64,000 nucleotides of DNA from Rhizophagus irregularis (Eukaryota > Glomeromycota > Glomeromycetes > Glomerales > Glomeraceae), in the NCBI RefSeq assembly GCF_026210795.1, contig NC_089438.1, positions 4,423,501 through 4,487,500 of the forward strand. The letters run 5' to 3'. Positions 1-10,470 of this stretch are shown in pieces. The notes below the pieces were generated by a model that saw only the letters and a list, made by a program, of their open reading frames with translations, did no database searches and had not been told where the DNA came from. The position numbers and the translations under genes were made by a program. Numbering within the stretch: the first letter of the stretch is position 1; each line of letters begins with the position of its first letter.

Positions 1-31
1 ATTTATAAAATTAATGATAATATGTTTATAG

Positions 32-1005
32 CATTTCATAGCAATAAATCATATGATTTTCATATTCCTAATAATAGTAAGTGCAATTATATTTATTTTA
101 AGACTATTTCTATTTGTACACTATCTTACCCAGTATCACCGACACTTTTCTGCCACGTGATCATAATAAAATATTTGTCACACGGTATCACACCTTCTGC
201 GTTTCCCTTCATAAGTATTCTGGGGACAGAGAGTTAGAGGTGTGAAAAATTATTTTTCGCATCCTTATTCATCACAAGGGTAATTTCTTAATTCCGTAAT
301 GCCGATAGAATAAATAGTAAAAATGGAAAACTATAAGGCGTGATATGGTGACAAATTATAGTTACGTGACACATGTTTTGCAACCTAGTGTATATTAAGA
401 AATTATCTTATTTAAAATATGAAGTGTAGTTTATTGATTTATTTTGCTTTTTTTTAGTTGATGATTTTAATAAATTAAATAGTAAGAAAAATAGTACCTC
501 AAAAATAAGTACCATATTTAAAGGTAATTAAATATTATATGTATTTTAAAATAGTCAAATGAATGTATAACTTATATTTAAGATTATTTTTATAGCAGAA
601 AAAAGTTATCCAATATATTTAAAAGAAGCTCAAAAAATGGCAAATAAAATAATTAAAAGTATTCTTATTACAACTTTGTTAACATTAAACATGATTTTAA
701 TTTATTTAGATACTCAAAATGATTTCAAGATTGAAACAATGCAACAGCAAATAAAGCAACTTCATATTGACGATGATGGTATTATAAAACAATTATTTAA
801 ATTCTTAAAATAATAATTATTCTACAGTATTTATGATTTTTAATTTATATTTGATAGACGAAGGTGAAGTACATAACAATCCAAATCTTCATTCGAAAGA
901 ACAAGATGAATTGGAACTTCCTGAAAGTAAGAATTATTTTTAAATTTACTTCTTAAATTATTAAATTTAACATAATATTTTTTTTTCTTAATTTTAGATA
1001 TTTAA
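32..1005 (+). CDS. 3' end of tandem protein kinase paralog K0 (cut by window start)
   Basis: These are the last exons of a kinase gene whose catalytic part lies before the window. By alignment with K1-K3 the exons are 32-76, 458-523, 596-778, 858-926 and 998-1005, and all junctions keep phase 1. Exon 32-76 encodes AFHSNKSYDFHIPNN, exon 858-926 encodes a segment containing NNPNLHSKEQDELELPE, and the last exon gives NI-stop. The exon at 596-778 is unusual: it reads straight through the sequence that is an intron in K1-K3 and so adds a hydrophobic stretch (SILITTLLTLNMILIYL) that could span a membrane. If the donor at 779 is not used, the frame stops at the TAA TAA near 811. The intron 77-457 is about 300 nt longer than in the other copies because of an insertion. 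The substrate is unknown. The exon model is an inference from four-way conservation of splice sites and phase. Confidence 0.75.
89..415. mobile_element. MITE-like insertion inside a K0 intron
   Basis: The corresponding intron in K1, K2 and K3 is about 70 nt, and here it is 381 nt. The extra DNA has imperfect inverted ends: CACGTGA, ATTTGTCAC and TATCACACCTT on the left recur in inverted order on the right as AAGGCGTGATA, GTGACAAAT and ACGTGAC. No clean target duplication could be fixed, so the limits are approximate. It carries no credible gene. Confidence 0.5.
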
Positions 1006-1629
1006 ATAAAAATGAATCATAAATTAGATAACCGACATTATTATATTTGATTTTTTTCTTATCATAAATTATTTAAACACTATGACTTGATGGAATTTCT
1101 TCAAGATTCTTAGTTTGTAATTTGAATAATTTATTATTTTATTTTTTATTTTTTATTTGTTTTTTCTTTATATATATTATTTATATATATTAGTAAAATA
1201 TCATGTGTGCAAACTGAATATGTTTTTATTAAATAAATTTATAGTTTATTTTTAAATATTAAAATTCTATAACATTTCATGCATGGTAATATGATTCACA
1301 CAAGAAAATATTAAATATAAATAGCTAGCCTTACTAAATCACAGTGATCGTTAATAAAATTCTTATCCGGAATTGTTAGAATTATCATAATTTTGGATTG
1401 TAACCATCACAGCCGCATCTCAGTATTATATCGCTCTCACTAACAAACATAACCAACATATATTTATTTTGGAAAGGGTTTAAAATTAAAGTAAATTATA
1501 TATATTATAAGCATTTATTTATTTGTTAAATATCTATATAATTTTTTTTTATAAATAGTAATTATTTTGTGATAAAATAAATATTCGCTACTCTTGTAAG
1601 ATTAAATAAAAATACTGTACCTACAACTA

Positions 1630-2700
1630 GAAAAGAAAATAAATAAGCAAAAAATTTATTAATTTTTTTTTTAAAAATAGTTTTTTTAATATAATGTATG
1701 AAATGTAAAATATAAAAGAATGAAAAGTAATATATTCGAGCGTGTTATTATGTACTTCCACCATTACTATTATTACTACTATTACTACTATTATTACTTC
1801 CAATACTGCTATTTTCATTAGATTATTCATTTTTTTTCAGACCATTTTTTTAATACTTTTCAACATTTTTAACTAACAGGTTTAGTTAAAATACATCAAC
1901 TCTACTTCTTGAGAAAATTGTTGAAACATATTTGTTGAAAAAATGATGGTAAGATACCACATCCTGTATCAGTTATCGTTATTATACTCCTGATTCCTGA
2001 ATGTTTCTTATATTGATCACTTTATGATGAATACAATAATGAAGATAACGAATTAAGACATCCTTTTTTCGTAAATTTCATGGAATTCCTATTAAAAAAA
2101 AGACAAAATATATTAATAAACTTCAATAACTTTTAATAAGACCGGTCCAACTTTACTATTTCTTAACTTCCCATTTATTTTTAATTTTTTTTTAAAAAAA
2201 AATTATGATGATGATATTATGTTCGCACAAAAAAGTATTACATTGATCAAATTGTATATCGGGTAGCCAATAATGAAATATCGACTTCATCGTTAGATGA
2301 TCAATAGAAGAAATTTGTTTTGATGAAAGTTTAAAACGAAATATTCACTTTTACGACAAGAAGATACAGTGTGGTGGTGGTTGTTATTATTCGTAATAGG
2401 AAAATTTTCTTAAAAGTTCCCATTCCACATCTTTATGATATTTACTCAAAATCGGTATTACTATAGATTTTCTACGAATAATAATATTATTATTAATTTA
2501 TTATATAGAATTTGTAATTTCTTTATCAAAATTTGTAAGATTTTTAAAAATATGGAAGTATCAAGAATTTTTTCGTACAAAAAATTTAATCGAATTTGGT
2601 TTTGAAGATGAGGATGAAGAACTTGATGATGATGGCACTTCTATTGGAATAAAATATTATACTAACAGTTTTATTAGAACCCACTAATGTGGATATGTGT
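1630..2700 (-). pseudogene. Hybrid histidine kinase remnant HK0, internally deleted
   Basis: Read on the minus strand, this resembles HK1 and HK2 but is a mosaic. About 2220-2690 is the N-terminal Asn/Ser-rich leader. About 1920-2090 is an ATPase-domain piece (MKFTKKG, then ITDTGCGI, the G1 box). This runs directly into the end of a receiver domain (LTKPVS ... VLKKW, about 1840-1900) and a low-complexity Ser/Asn tail (about 1740-1825). GAF, HisKA and most of the receiver are missing and several stops interrupt the frame. It lies convergent to K0, the same arrangement as in the other units. It is almost certainly non-functional. Confidence 0.7.
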
Positions 2701-3559
2701 CTAAAAAAAAAAAGAAAATACATACGTCATAGATATCATATAATATATATACTTATTTAAAAAAATTTATTTTGTTTTCTCGTTATTTTTTTTTTAATAT
2801 TTTATTGCAGATATTTTCGTCATATACACCTTATACAGATGTACAAATCAATTTAATTTTTTCTCGTTATAAAAAATGCGAATTTGATTTTTAGATACTG
2901 TCAGTAAGTAAATATTCTATAGAAAGTTGCTTTATTATAAGTAATAGTTATCATATTAATAATATTTTCATCATTAATACTTACAAGATAACAACAGAAA
3001 TATCACGAACATACATTTCTGATAAATACTCAAATTGGGAAATAGACGAATTGAAAGATTATGCTCTATTTTTTAGTTCCTCATTGCACAACATGATTTA
3101 ATCTTTTAAGATCACTTTAATCCAGCAAAAATTTTAGCATAAATTTTGTTCCAAAAAATTATTTTTTTTTTTTAATCTGCTTCATATTATCAGTTAATAA
3201 TAAATTTATTTAATTCTTCGGAATTGATAATTTGATCCGTATGTTAGTTTCTAACCCAATTTAGGTAAATAAAATTGATGTGCTGTATGCGACAAACAAA
3301 TTAAGAATAGTGAATTAGGAGACCATGAATTTTATGATGGTTTACACAGCCTTTTGTCCGGTGAAAAACAAAAACCTGCAAAAAAAGTATGATGAGAATG
3401 ATGAAGACCCCGAACCAACTTATTCTGATGCCACGAGTAAAGACCATTTAATTATGGATAATGTCGGTTATAATAACATTGTTGGTAAATATCTCTAAGA
3501 TTCAGTGAAGATAGTTTGCATCATGTAACGTGACATATACGCAAATTTTTATGTATTAG
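2701..3559. other. AT-rich spacer with unit-spacer remnant and an unidentified ORF remnant
   Basis: About 3095-3160 matches 45992-46070, so part of this stretch is spacer of the kinase/HK unit. Around 3270-3508 on the plus strand are degraded coding-like phrases (VCDKQIKNSELGDHEFYDG, then in another frame DNVGYNNIVGKYL) with stops and frameshifts between them. I do not recognise the family. Nothing else is visible. Confidence 0.35.
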
Positions 3560-3983
3560 AAATATTCTGGATTTGTATCACTGGTCGAAGTAGGGGGATG
3601 TGCAATACATTTACACTAGAGAAATTTTATATACACGTCACATTTCAAATTGATTTACCAGTAATTTCAATTAATTCCAATTAAAGTGTATATTAAGGAA
3701 ATTTGTTGTAAACTTGTCCAATTTCCATGAAGTGTATATGTCATTTGAAATTTACAAGTTTCTATTATATAAATGTATTTTAAATTGTGATAAAACCTTC
3801 TTTATATATCATTTAAACTTATAATACATTAAACAGAAATTTTTTATGATATAAGAAATGTTAATGAAATTTCGCTCATATTTGCAAATATATAGCTAAA
3901 ATATTAACAATAAATACAATAAATTATTATAAATTTTATATAAATTTTATGTATATTATAATGAAACTTCACTTCTATTTAAG

Positions 3984-4124
3984 AATCATAAACTTCGTAG
4001 CCACGCTCAATTAAGGCAATGTATTACTAGACCTACACTAAAGATGACTTTAGCAAGGCTTTCTTTGTGAATTAAAAGAAATTTCATACACTTTGCCAGC
4101 TGGTGAGAAAGCCTATGATCTCTA
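3984..4124 (+). repeat. Left inverted repeat arm of foldback element
   Basis: This 141-nt arm matches the complement of 6015-6157 with only a few differences (for example CTACACTAAAG against CTATGCTAAAG). The ends fall in AATCATAAAC and GATCTCTAA. Confidence 0.8.
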
Positions 4125-4239
4125 ACCTCAAACTTCTTTTCTACAAGATCCCTAAACATTTGATTCAGAGACCTAGACCATCTAAAAAAGAGAAAATTGA
4201 AATGTTAGTAAAAACATTTCATTGAAATGCATAATTAGA

Positions 4240-5235
4240 AACAAATCTCACCAAGTTTTCACGTGTTTAAAAAGTCAAAAAACCAACCATCTGAAAAAAG
4301 AAAGATGATGAATATTAGTGATCATTCTTTGTTAAAAGAAAAATTAAAGAAAAAAATTGAACTTACGAAATCCATGTTCAAAAATATCGTTGGATACCAA
4401 AGAGCAAGTCATCTATAAAAGAAAAAAAAGTCAGTAATCATTTTTTAATGTCAAAGAAAAAAAATATCTTACCGAAATCAGCCTCCAAAGAGCTGAAGAC
4501 TTATCCAAATAAGAACGAAAATGAAGTTGTTAGGTTAATATTATATTAAAAAAAAAGTTTAAGAATATAAAAAAAAGTACACCATAACCTACGTGTCTAA
4601 AGATCCAAATGAAGCCGTCTAAAAAACTGAATTCATTAAAAATAATTTAAAAATCACTTTCCCTTTTTTTAAATTAAAAAAAAGAACTTTAAAAAAAGAA
4701 TTATCAGAAGTCCATGTGTCAAAAAAATCCACGTTAAAATGAGAGAAAAAACTTCATCTTCCATTAACAAAATTCTGCTTCAAAGATCCAAAGTACCATA
4801 AGGCTAAAAAATAAAAAAAGAAAAATTTCATTAATAAAATTCTTTTAAAATAGGTTTCTTAAAGTCAATTCTGAATTCAAATAGCTTACCAAAGTCTGGA
4901 AATACAGAACCTATAAAGATTAAAAAAAGAAGCGTCAGACATTTCTTACAGATAAATGACGAATTCCTCTCAAAAGAAATAACTCACTATCCAAAAGTCT
5001 TCCACAGACAAGTCATTACCTACAAAAAAATAAAAAAAAAGGAAATTTAGTATGTTCCTCATAATTAATGGCGAAATTCTTTTCCCAAAAATTTTACTTA
5101 CTGTCCAAAAAGTCCCTCCAGAGAACATTACCTACCAAAAAAAAAAGAAGGAACATTTAATACATTTTTTATAGAAACTTTTTCCCCAATAATCACCAAT
5201 CGTCTGAAGATTCTCTGTTACCTTTAAAAAATTAA
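4240..5235 (-). repeat. Array of about ten micro-exon-like units (array 1)
   Basis: On the minus strand, blocks of 20-50 nt, spaced about 75-115 nt apart, are each preceded by a T-rich tract ending in AG and followed by a good donor. Clear cases are the block ending at 4372 (donor GTAAGTTC), the one near 4474-4500 (donor GTAAGA), 4889-4910 (GTAAGC), 4988-5018 (GTGAGT), 5101-5131 (GTAAGT) and 5188-5213 (GTGATT). Two neighbouring blocks share GTAATG at the start and ACTTTTTGGA-type endings, so they look like duplicates. Block lengths (for example 46, 27, 21, 32, 30 and 25 nt) are not multiples of three. It could be a real multi-exon gene, a decayed one, or a tandem repeat with splice-like edges. 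Confidence 0.5.
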
Positions 5236-5522
5236 AAAGAAATTTTAATACATTTCTAATACTAATAATGAACTATTAAAACAAAACTAACTTGCCATTT
5301 ATTTTAATTTCCAGTTCTTGTTTTATTGTAAAGTATAATTTTTACTTTTGTTTTCTTCAAGTCCAGCTATCATAGGCTTGGAAAAAATTTTATGAAAAAT
5401 AATAAGAAAAAAAAAAAAATTATAGTAAATAACGATAAAACAAAAAAAAAATTCAAAAAATTGATAAAAATAAAAAGAAATCACCTAAGAGAGCACTATT
5501 TGCGAAAATGTTCAGTTGAACT

Positions 5523-5756
5523 TCAACTTTGAGCCATTGGAATTATTTGTTCATTTCCTTTAATTTTTGTCAGTTGTTCATACCAATAGCTCATTGATGT
5601 CATTGTTGTGAAAAAAAAATTAATGAAGGAGAAAGAGGGAAAGGAATTATGGGAAAGAACAAACTTTTTTTTTAAAGAAAGATTATCCGTCATTGAACTG
5701 CGCCTATCAGTTATTATATCATGTGATACACATGACAAAATAGGACCCGATTCCAT
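5523..5756 (-). CDS. Unidentified 77-aa ORF inside the foldback element
   Basis: The frame starts MESGPILSCVSHD and ends NEQIIPMAQS. The middle is low-complexity (Lys, then Phe/Ser-rich), which suggests an unspliced intron rather than protein. It lies upstream, on the same strand, of micro-exon array 1 and could be its first exon. About 170 nt downstream, AG at the end of TTTTTTCCAAG precedes CCTATGATAGCTGGAC. There is no family recognition, and it may be chance. Confidence 0.2.
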   Translation of the reverse strand: MESGPILSCVSHDIITDRRSSMTDNLSLKKKFVLSHNSFPSFSFINFFFTTMTSMSYWYEQLTKIKGNEQIIPMAQS

Positions 5757-6014
5757 TTTGAGGATTGATATAACATATTAAACTATTTTAACTATTTTAA
5801 CTATTTTTAATCACGAATAAACTATTTTTTAATTTTCTTTACATTTTCTTTTATACTCTTCAAAATAATAAACTGCAATTATGGTTTTTGATGCTTGGAA
5901 TATGTTCAACTTAACCATCACAAAATGACACAAATAGCAAATACAATAATATAACATTAATTATTATTTCTCACAAACATTCTAGATTTTTTAATATAAA
6001 TTGACTTGAGATTA

Positions 6015-6157
6015 TTAGAGGTCATAAGCTTTCTCACCAGCTGGCAAAGTGTATGAAATTTCTTTTAATTTCACAAAGAAAGCCTTGCTAAAGTCATCTT
6101 TAGCATAGGTCTAGTAATACATTGCCTTAATTGAGCGTGGCTACGAAGTTTATGATT
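6015..6157 (-). repeat. Right inverted repeat arm of foldback element
   Basis: Complement of 3984-4124, beginning TTAGAGGTCATAAGC and ending near AAGTTTATGATT. Close similarity of the arms suggests a fairly recent or gene-converted element. Confidence 0.8.
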
Positions 6158-6530
6158 ATCTCTTTGCTTTTTTTTTGTAATTTTGTAATAATATAAATTT
6201 TGTTTTAGTATAGCAAAATTTCAATAATAGTAAGTAAATGGCTTGTTGCAAATTTAATATCATATTTCAAGTAAATTTCAAGCTATTATATGCGTAATAA
6301 ACATTGATATTAAATTTAATTAAAATTTATTTAGAATTTATACATTATAATTAGCGAATTAGTTTTAAAATCATAAAATTTACAATAAATTTTACCCGTT
6401 TCAATCTATAAATTAAATTTGATGGAGATTTCTTAAGCGTAATTGAGATCAACAAATGTATAAGCTATTTATGGGCAATAAACTTCATGCAAATCATCCC
6501 ACTTCGACCAGTGTATTAAAACCCATCGCC

Positions 6531-8109
6531 TTATAAAATAAAAATCACGTGTGTGTGACTTATGCAAAATATCTACAGCAGTAAAACGTCACACACATCT
6601 ATTTTTAGAGAGGAAGTTTGCTCGAAATTTCTGGCATATGTTTTTCATTACGCAGTTTCGAATTAATAAAAAAACCGCCCCTTAATTTGTATGTCATACA
6701 TTCACCCATCATGATTTTAAATCGTAAAACAGATCTCGAAATAAAAATATTAATTATCCTGCTGGCGTTAGAGAATTCAATATTACTTACACATGTATAC
6801 TAATTTATAATTCCATTTGAAGAATTACTCCAATTTTTTTCCATTTTCATGATGCGATCAAGGGCGTATTCTAGATCTAGTGTAAATTATATAAAAAGGT
6901 GTCCGCCCCAGTTAGTAAAATTTATCCGCCCTGTACAAATATAAGGAACCGCAAAGCAATAATAAGAAGGCTGATTTATTGTTTGCTACCTTCTTGGACA
7001 TGTCATCATGATGTTAATCGATTTTCGTGCCTCTATAGATGTTTCAAAATAAAATGGACATATTACTTTTTTTTGGGGAATATTACTCTTCTTGTTATAT
7101 ATTGGTATTTGATCTTTGCATCATCACGTGTGCAATAGACGCAGTGAAATTACTAATATGAATCTCGCCACGTGCAAAAAGCCTGGCGTAGCATATTAAA
7201 TAATTATTCTGTTAATGGTATCATAAGCATCTTCATGTGCCAAATTCTTGAACGTTCCGGAGATAACGTAGAAAAAATTAATCAATCAATTCCTTGTACC
7301 GGAATGGAATGTTGCGTAAATGAAGTATATCGGTAAGTGTGAGTTGGAAATGTTATTTTTTACCTCAATTGCTAATCTACCGAATTTATGCATGCTGTAG
7401 GTTCGAAATTACTTAATCTTGGAAAAGTTTTCTTGAGAGGAATATTATTTTACATAATCTGTGCATGTGAGTGATATAATTGGTGGATAATTTATCTTGG
7501 AGATCTAATGTAATAAAAGAGTGTGGATGAAGAATCTTGTAGTTAGCAATCGTGATAGAAATAAATCAGCAGTAGAAATTTATTGATACATGGGACTCGC
7601 ATTAAATGGTCTAGGATCCGCGTACTACCTCCCTCTTTGATAGCATCATTTATTTCAATTATTTCATTACTTTATATTACTTAACTAAGTTAGGTTTTGA
7701 GTTTTTAACAGAATGTATGAATGTGAAAAACCAATATAGTTATTTGGCTTTGCATTTCTTAGTATACGTAAAAAAGGCTAATTTTTAATTTTCATTATAA
7801 GCAAAGTTATGCTACTATGAATACAAGCAAATACAAGCATTTAAAAGATTTACAGGATTTAGAAAAGCAATCTAATATTTCTCGGATTCTACTACACTAG
7901 ACACAAAAAACACGCATTTATTTTAACATCATATTTTGAAATACAAGAAAGGTATTCTTTAACCAAAGAGACAAGCTGAAATTTTCTTCTGTCTTAACAG
8001 AGTTGCAGCCTATATGTTACTTAAGAAAGAACTACAATTTGAATAATAATTTGGAATTACATATTACAAGAAGGAATTATAATTCTTATACAGAGGTATT
8101 ATTATCTAC
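6531..8109. other. Intergenic DNA with one possible small exon
   Basis: Mostly AT-rich sequence without convincing genes. One stretch, 7235-7332 plus, reads MCQILERSGDNVEK ... CCVNEVYR and ends exactly at a GTAAGTG donor. Its acceptor candidate, TGCATGCTGTAG at about 7400, would close the frame after FEIT. Base composition is less AT-biased there than around it. It may be a small gene or a remnant, and I do not recognise it. Confidence 0.25.
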
Positions 8110-8661
8110 TTAGAGATTAAAGAATTTGAACCAAGGTTCTTTGGCTTCAGTTTGATCAATATTTGCAGTTGCAGTTTGTTCAGTTTTCAAGCGTTCTCCA
8201 CTTCCTGCGAATAAATATCCTTTGATAAGACCTATATCTTCTTTGATAACACCTATTTCATCACCCAATTTGTTGATTTTCTAAATTTGAATGAGATTAG
8301 TAGATTAGTATTAATTTTGTGCTTGGGGAATGATCATTAAAACTTCACCTACATATATGGTGATAAACGAACCACCCGCTAGTCCCACAATAGCGGCAAT
8401 ATTAACCACATTTCTTCCAAATGACGAATCTAATTTTTATTTAATAAATACAGTAATTATGTTATTATATCCTTATTACAACAACATACTGTACTATACA
8501 ATTTTGTCCTTACTTTTATTATCCAAATTATTAGTAGAAGACGTAGAAGCCGTGTTACTGGCGTCACTAGTAGACAATTTTCTTGTTGTAGTATTAGTAG
8601 ATCTAGCCGGGTTATTTCTTAAAGTATTTAAACTTCTTAGCGTTCTTGCGTATCTAAGCAT
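8110..8661 (-). CDS. Small mitochondrial-type membrane protein, 131 aa, three exons
   Basis: The model is join of 8514-8661, 8353-8429 and 8110-8280 on the minus strand. Introns are GTAAGG...TTAG and GTAGGT...TTAG, and the lengths 148+77+171 give 131 codons plus stop. The N-terminus (MLRYARTLRSLNTLRNNPAR) is Arg/Ser/Thr-rich with no acidic residue, typical of a mitochondrial presequence, and is followed by a Ser/Thr/Asn linker. Exon 2 encodes a single hydrophobic segment (VVNIAAIVGLAGGSFITIY). Exon 3 encodes a probable short coiled coil (KINKLGDEIGVIKEDIGLIK) and a tail ending EPWFKFFNL. Presequence, one membrane span and a short coiled coil suggest an inner- or outer-membrane mitochondrial protein. 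The exact family is not recognised. If the second intron is retained, a stop follows after about 13 residues. It has no obvious functional link to its neighbours. Confidence 0.75.
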
Positions 8662-10470
8662 AATTTTTTTTGCAATAGAAGTAATGATAAAATTAAAAAT
8701 TAAAAGAGTTTTTGAAAAAGTTGAGGTATATCTACACTTTTATTAGACTATTTATTATGACAAAGTGATATAGTAAAAGATAATTTATCAGTACCCAGAA
8801 AAAATGATTAATACGGTTTTATCATTACTCACTCAGAGTATTTATTAAAGAAGTGAAATTAACATTACGTAATTTTTCGGTCGTACGATTGATGGCTTTA
8901 GCGCAGTAACTCTTATGTCACTTTTTCCGAGCCGTTGCATTATTTTCTCCTTATGAACTCGTTTAAAGGAAACCGACATATCGAAGTTTGAAAGAAGCGA
9001 TAACGAAAAAATTATTGAAGTCCGGGCGAGACACCAATAATAAAATTCTATATATTAAAAAAAATTGATGATATTTGTGACGTCTGTCTGATCTATTCCG
9101 TGTTTATTATAGTTTTAAAAATTATTTGTTCCGTAATCATATTTCTTTTTGGACAACATGATCGGCTGCAGCAAGAACATTGATTTGAAAAAGCTTTTAC
9201 CGAATTTTTTTTTCAATTTATCCTGATTTTAGTTATTTTTTTCTTTATAATCCGTAATATTTTTTCCTAATTGATGACCGGAATACTGCGGTGCTATAAT
9301 TTTTTTTTTTTTAGATTATTTTTTTTTTTGCTAATATTTCTTTTTTCTTAATTATTTGTTTGTTCTTTTGCCTTTTAGGTTTAGACCGAGCCAATGCCGA
9401 TGTAATCAAAATAAGTATTTTTTTTATTTGAATAAATATATTCATATGAATTTTCTTTAGTTAGAATAAGCATGATTCTTAAAAAATATCTGGCCAAAAA
9501 GAAAAATAAATAAATTTAAAATTTTTTAAATAATAATTTTTTTTTTAAATAATTAGTACATTAATACTTATTTTAATATTATCCTTTATTATTATTAATT
9601 ATTATTATAGAATTTTTAATCAATTTTTTATTTTTCACTCATATCATAATTCAAATTATAAGAATTGTAAGTAATATATATCAAAAATTTCATCATAATG
9701 TTGATTTAAACTCATTAATCCTAATTGTAACACCAACAGTATATTAAGTATATTATCAATTTATCATAATTATTGTAGTTTCATAAGCCGTAGGACTATA
9801 GTAAACTTTTGTAACAGAATGAAAGAAAATGATAAAAAATATATTATGCAAACCAGATAAAATCACTCGTCATTATCATTAATATATTAAACTTACAGCT
9901 GATGTCAATTGATAGTAGTTTAATTTCTTTGAAATATTCTAAAATTTCTTTAGCAATAATAATAGTTTCCAAACCTAATTTTTTTTAAGTTCTTTCCTTA
10001 TTCTGTTTTTTTTTTATTTTAATTGATCTTAATTTTATTAATTTTATTACAAATATACTTTTACGTTCTTTATTTTTACCATTCTAATACCAAATAGAGT
10101 TTTAATCTATGAAAAAAAAGTTTATTGTTAATATATCACATCATACAATCATACGTGTATCTTCAGTTAATAATGCCACTTTACATATTAAAGAAAATTC
10201 GCTGTACGTAACTCGATAAATTAATGTGTGGAATAAAAATGTTGAATCAAGATTCTAATATATTATATTATGGATGGAAACGTTCTATAAATATTTTTGA
10301 TTTGTATTATGACAATTTTAAACTTTTAATGAATTACAATTTTTAATAATATCATCATTGTATTATTATTATATGTTGATATATGACATAATCCAAATAG
10401 AGACGCAAATTCAGCAGAAGTCATAATTATTACAGAAGAATAAATATAAATTTATTTATTATTTTTATAT
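8662..10470. other. Intergenic DNA containing a displaced unit-spacer fragment
   Basis: About 9780-9980 resembles 58860-59000 and 43900-44000 (shared phrases such as GTAACAGAATGAAAG and ACTTACAGCTGATGT). About 10075-10400 matches 45560-45960 (ACCAAATAGAGTTTT through ATATGTTGATATATGACA). These are pieces of the kinase/HK unit spacer. A small coding-like phrase on the minus strand near 9905-9975 (IIIAKEILEYF) matches the exon at 58961-59055. Between 8662 and 9780 I see only poly-T/poly-A runs and no gene. Confidence 0.55.

Larger units (their letters stand above)
3560..6530. mobile_element. Foldback element with long terminal inverted repeats
   Basis: The strongest arms are 3984-4124 and 6015-6157, about 140 bp and nearly identical in inverted orientation; both contain TTCGTAGCCACGCTCAATTA (on the plus strand at left, complement at right). 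Weaker inverted similarity continues outwards to ATCACTGGTCGAAGTAGG near 3575 and its complement near 6505. The element may therefore be about 3 kb, or one element nested in another. No transposase is visible, so it would be non-autonomous. The interior holds the micro-exon-like array at 4240-5235 and one ORF at 5523-5756. Confidence 0.65.

Noticed and set aside
22-237. Plus-strand frame at the window start as a separate gene
   Set aside because: Only its first part is real coding (exon 4 of K0). It then runs through the donor at 77 into intron and insertion.
8330-8746. Plus-strand 138-codon open frame
   Set aside because: It is antisense to the three-exon mitochondrial-type gene, whose splice sites and protein features are much more convincing; the plus-strand protein is a run of hydrophobic residues with no domain.
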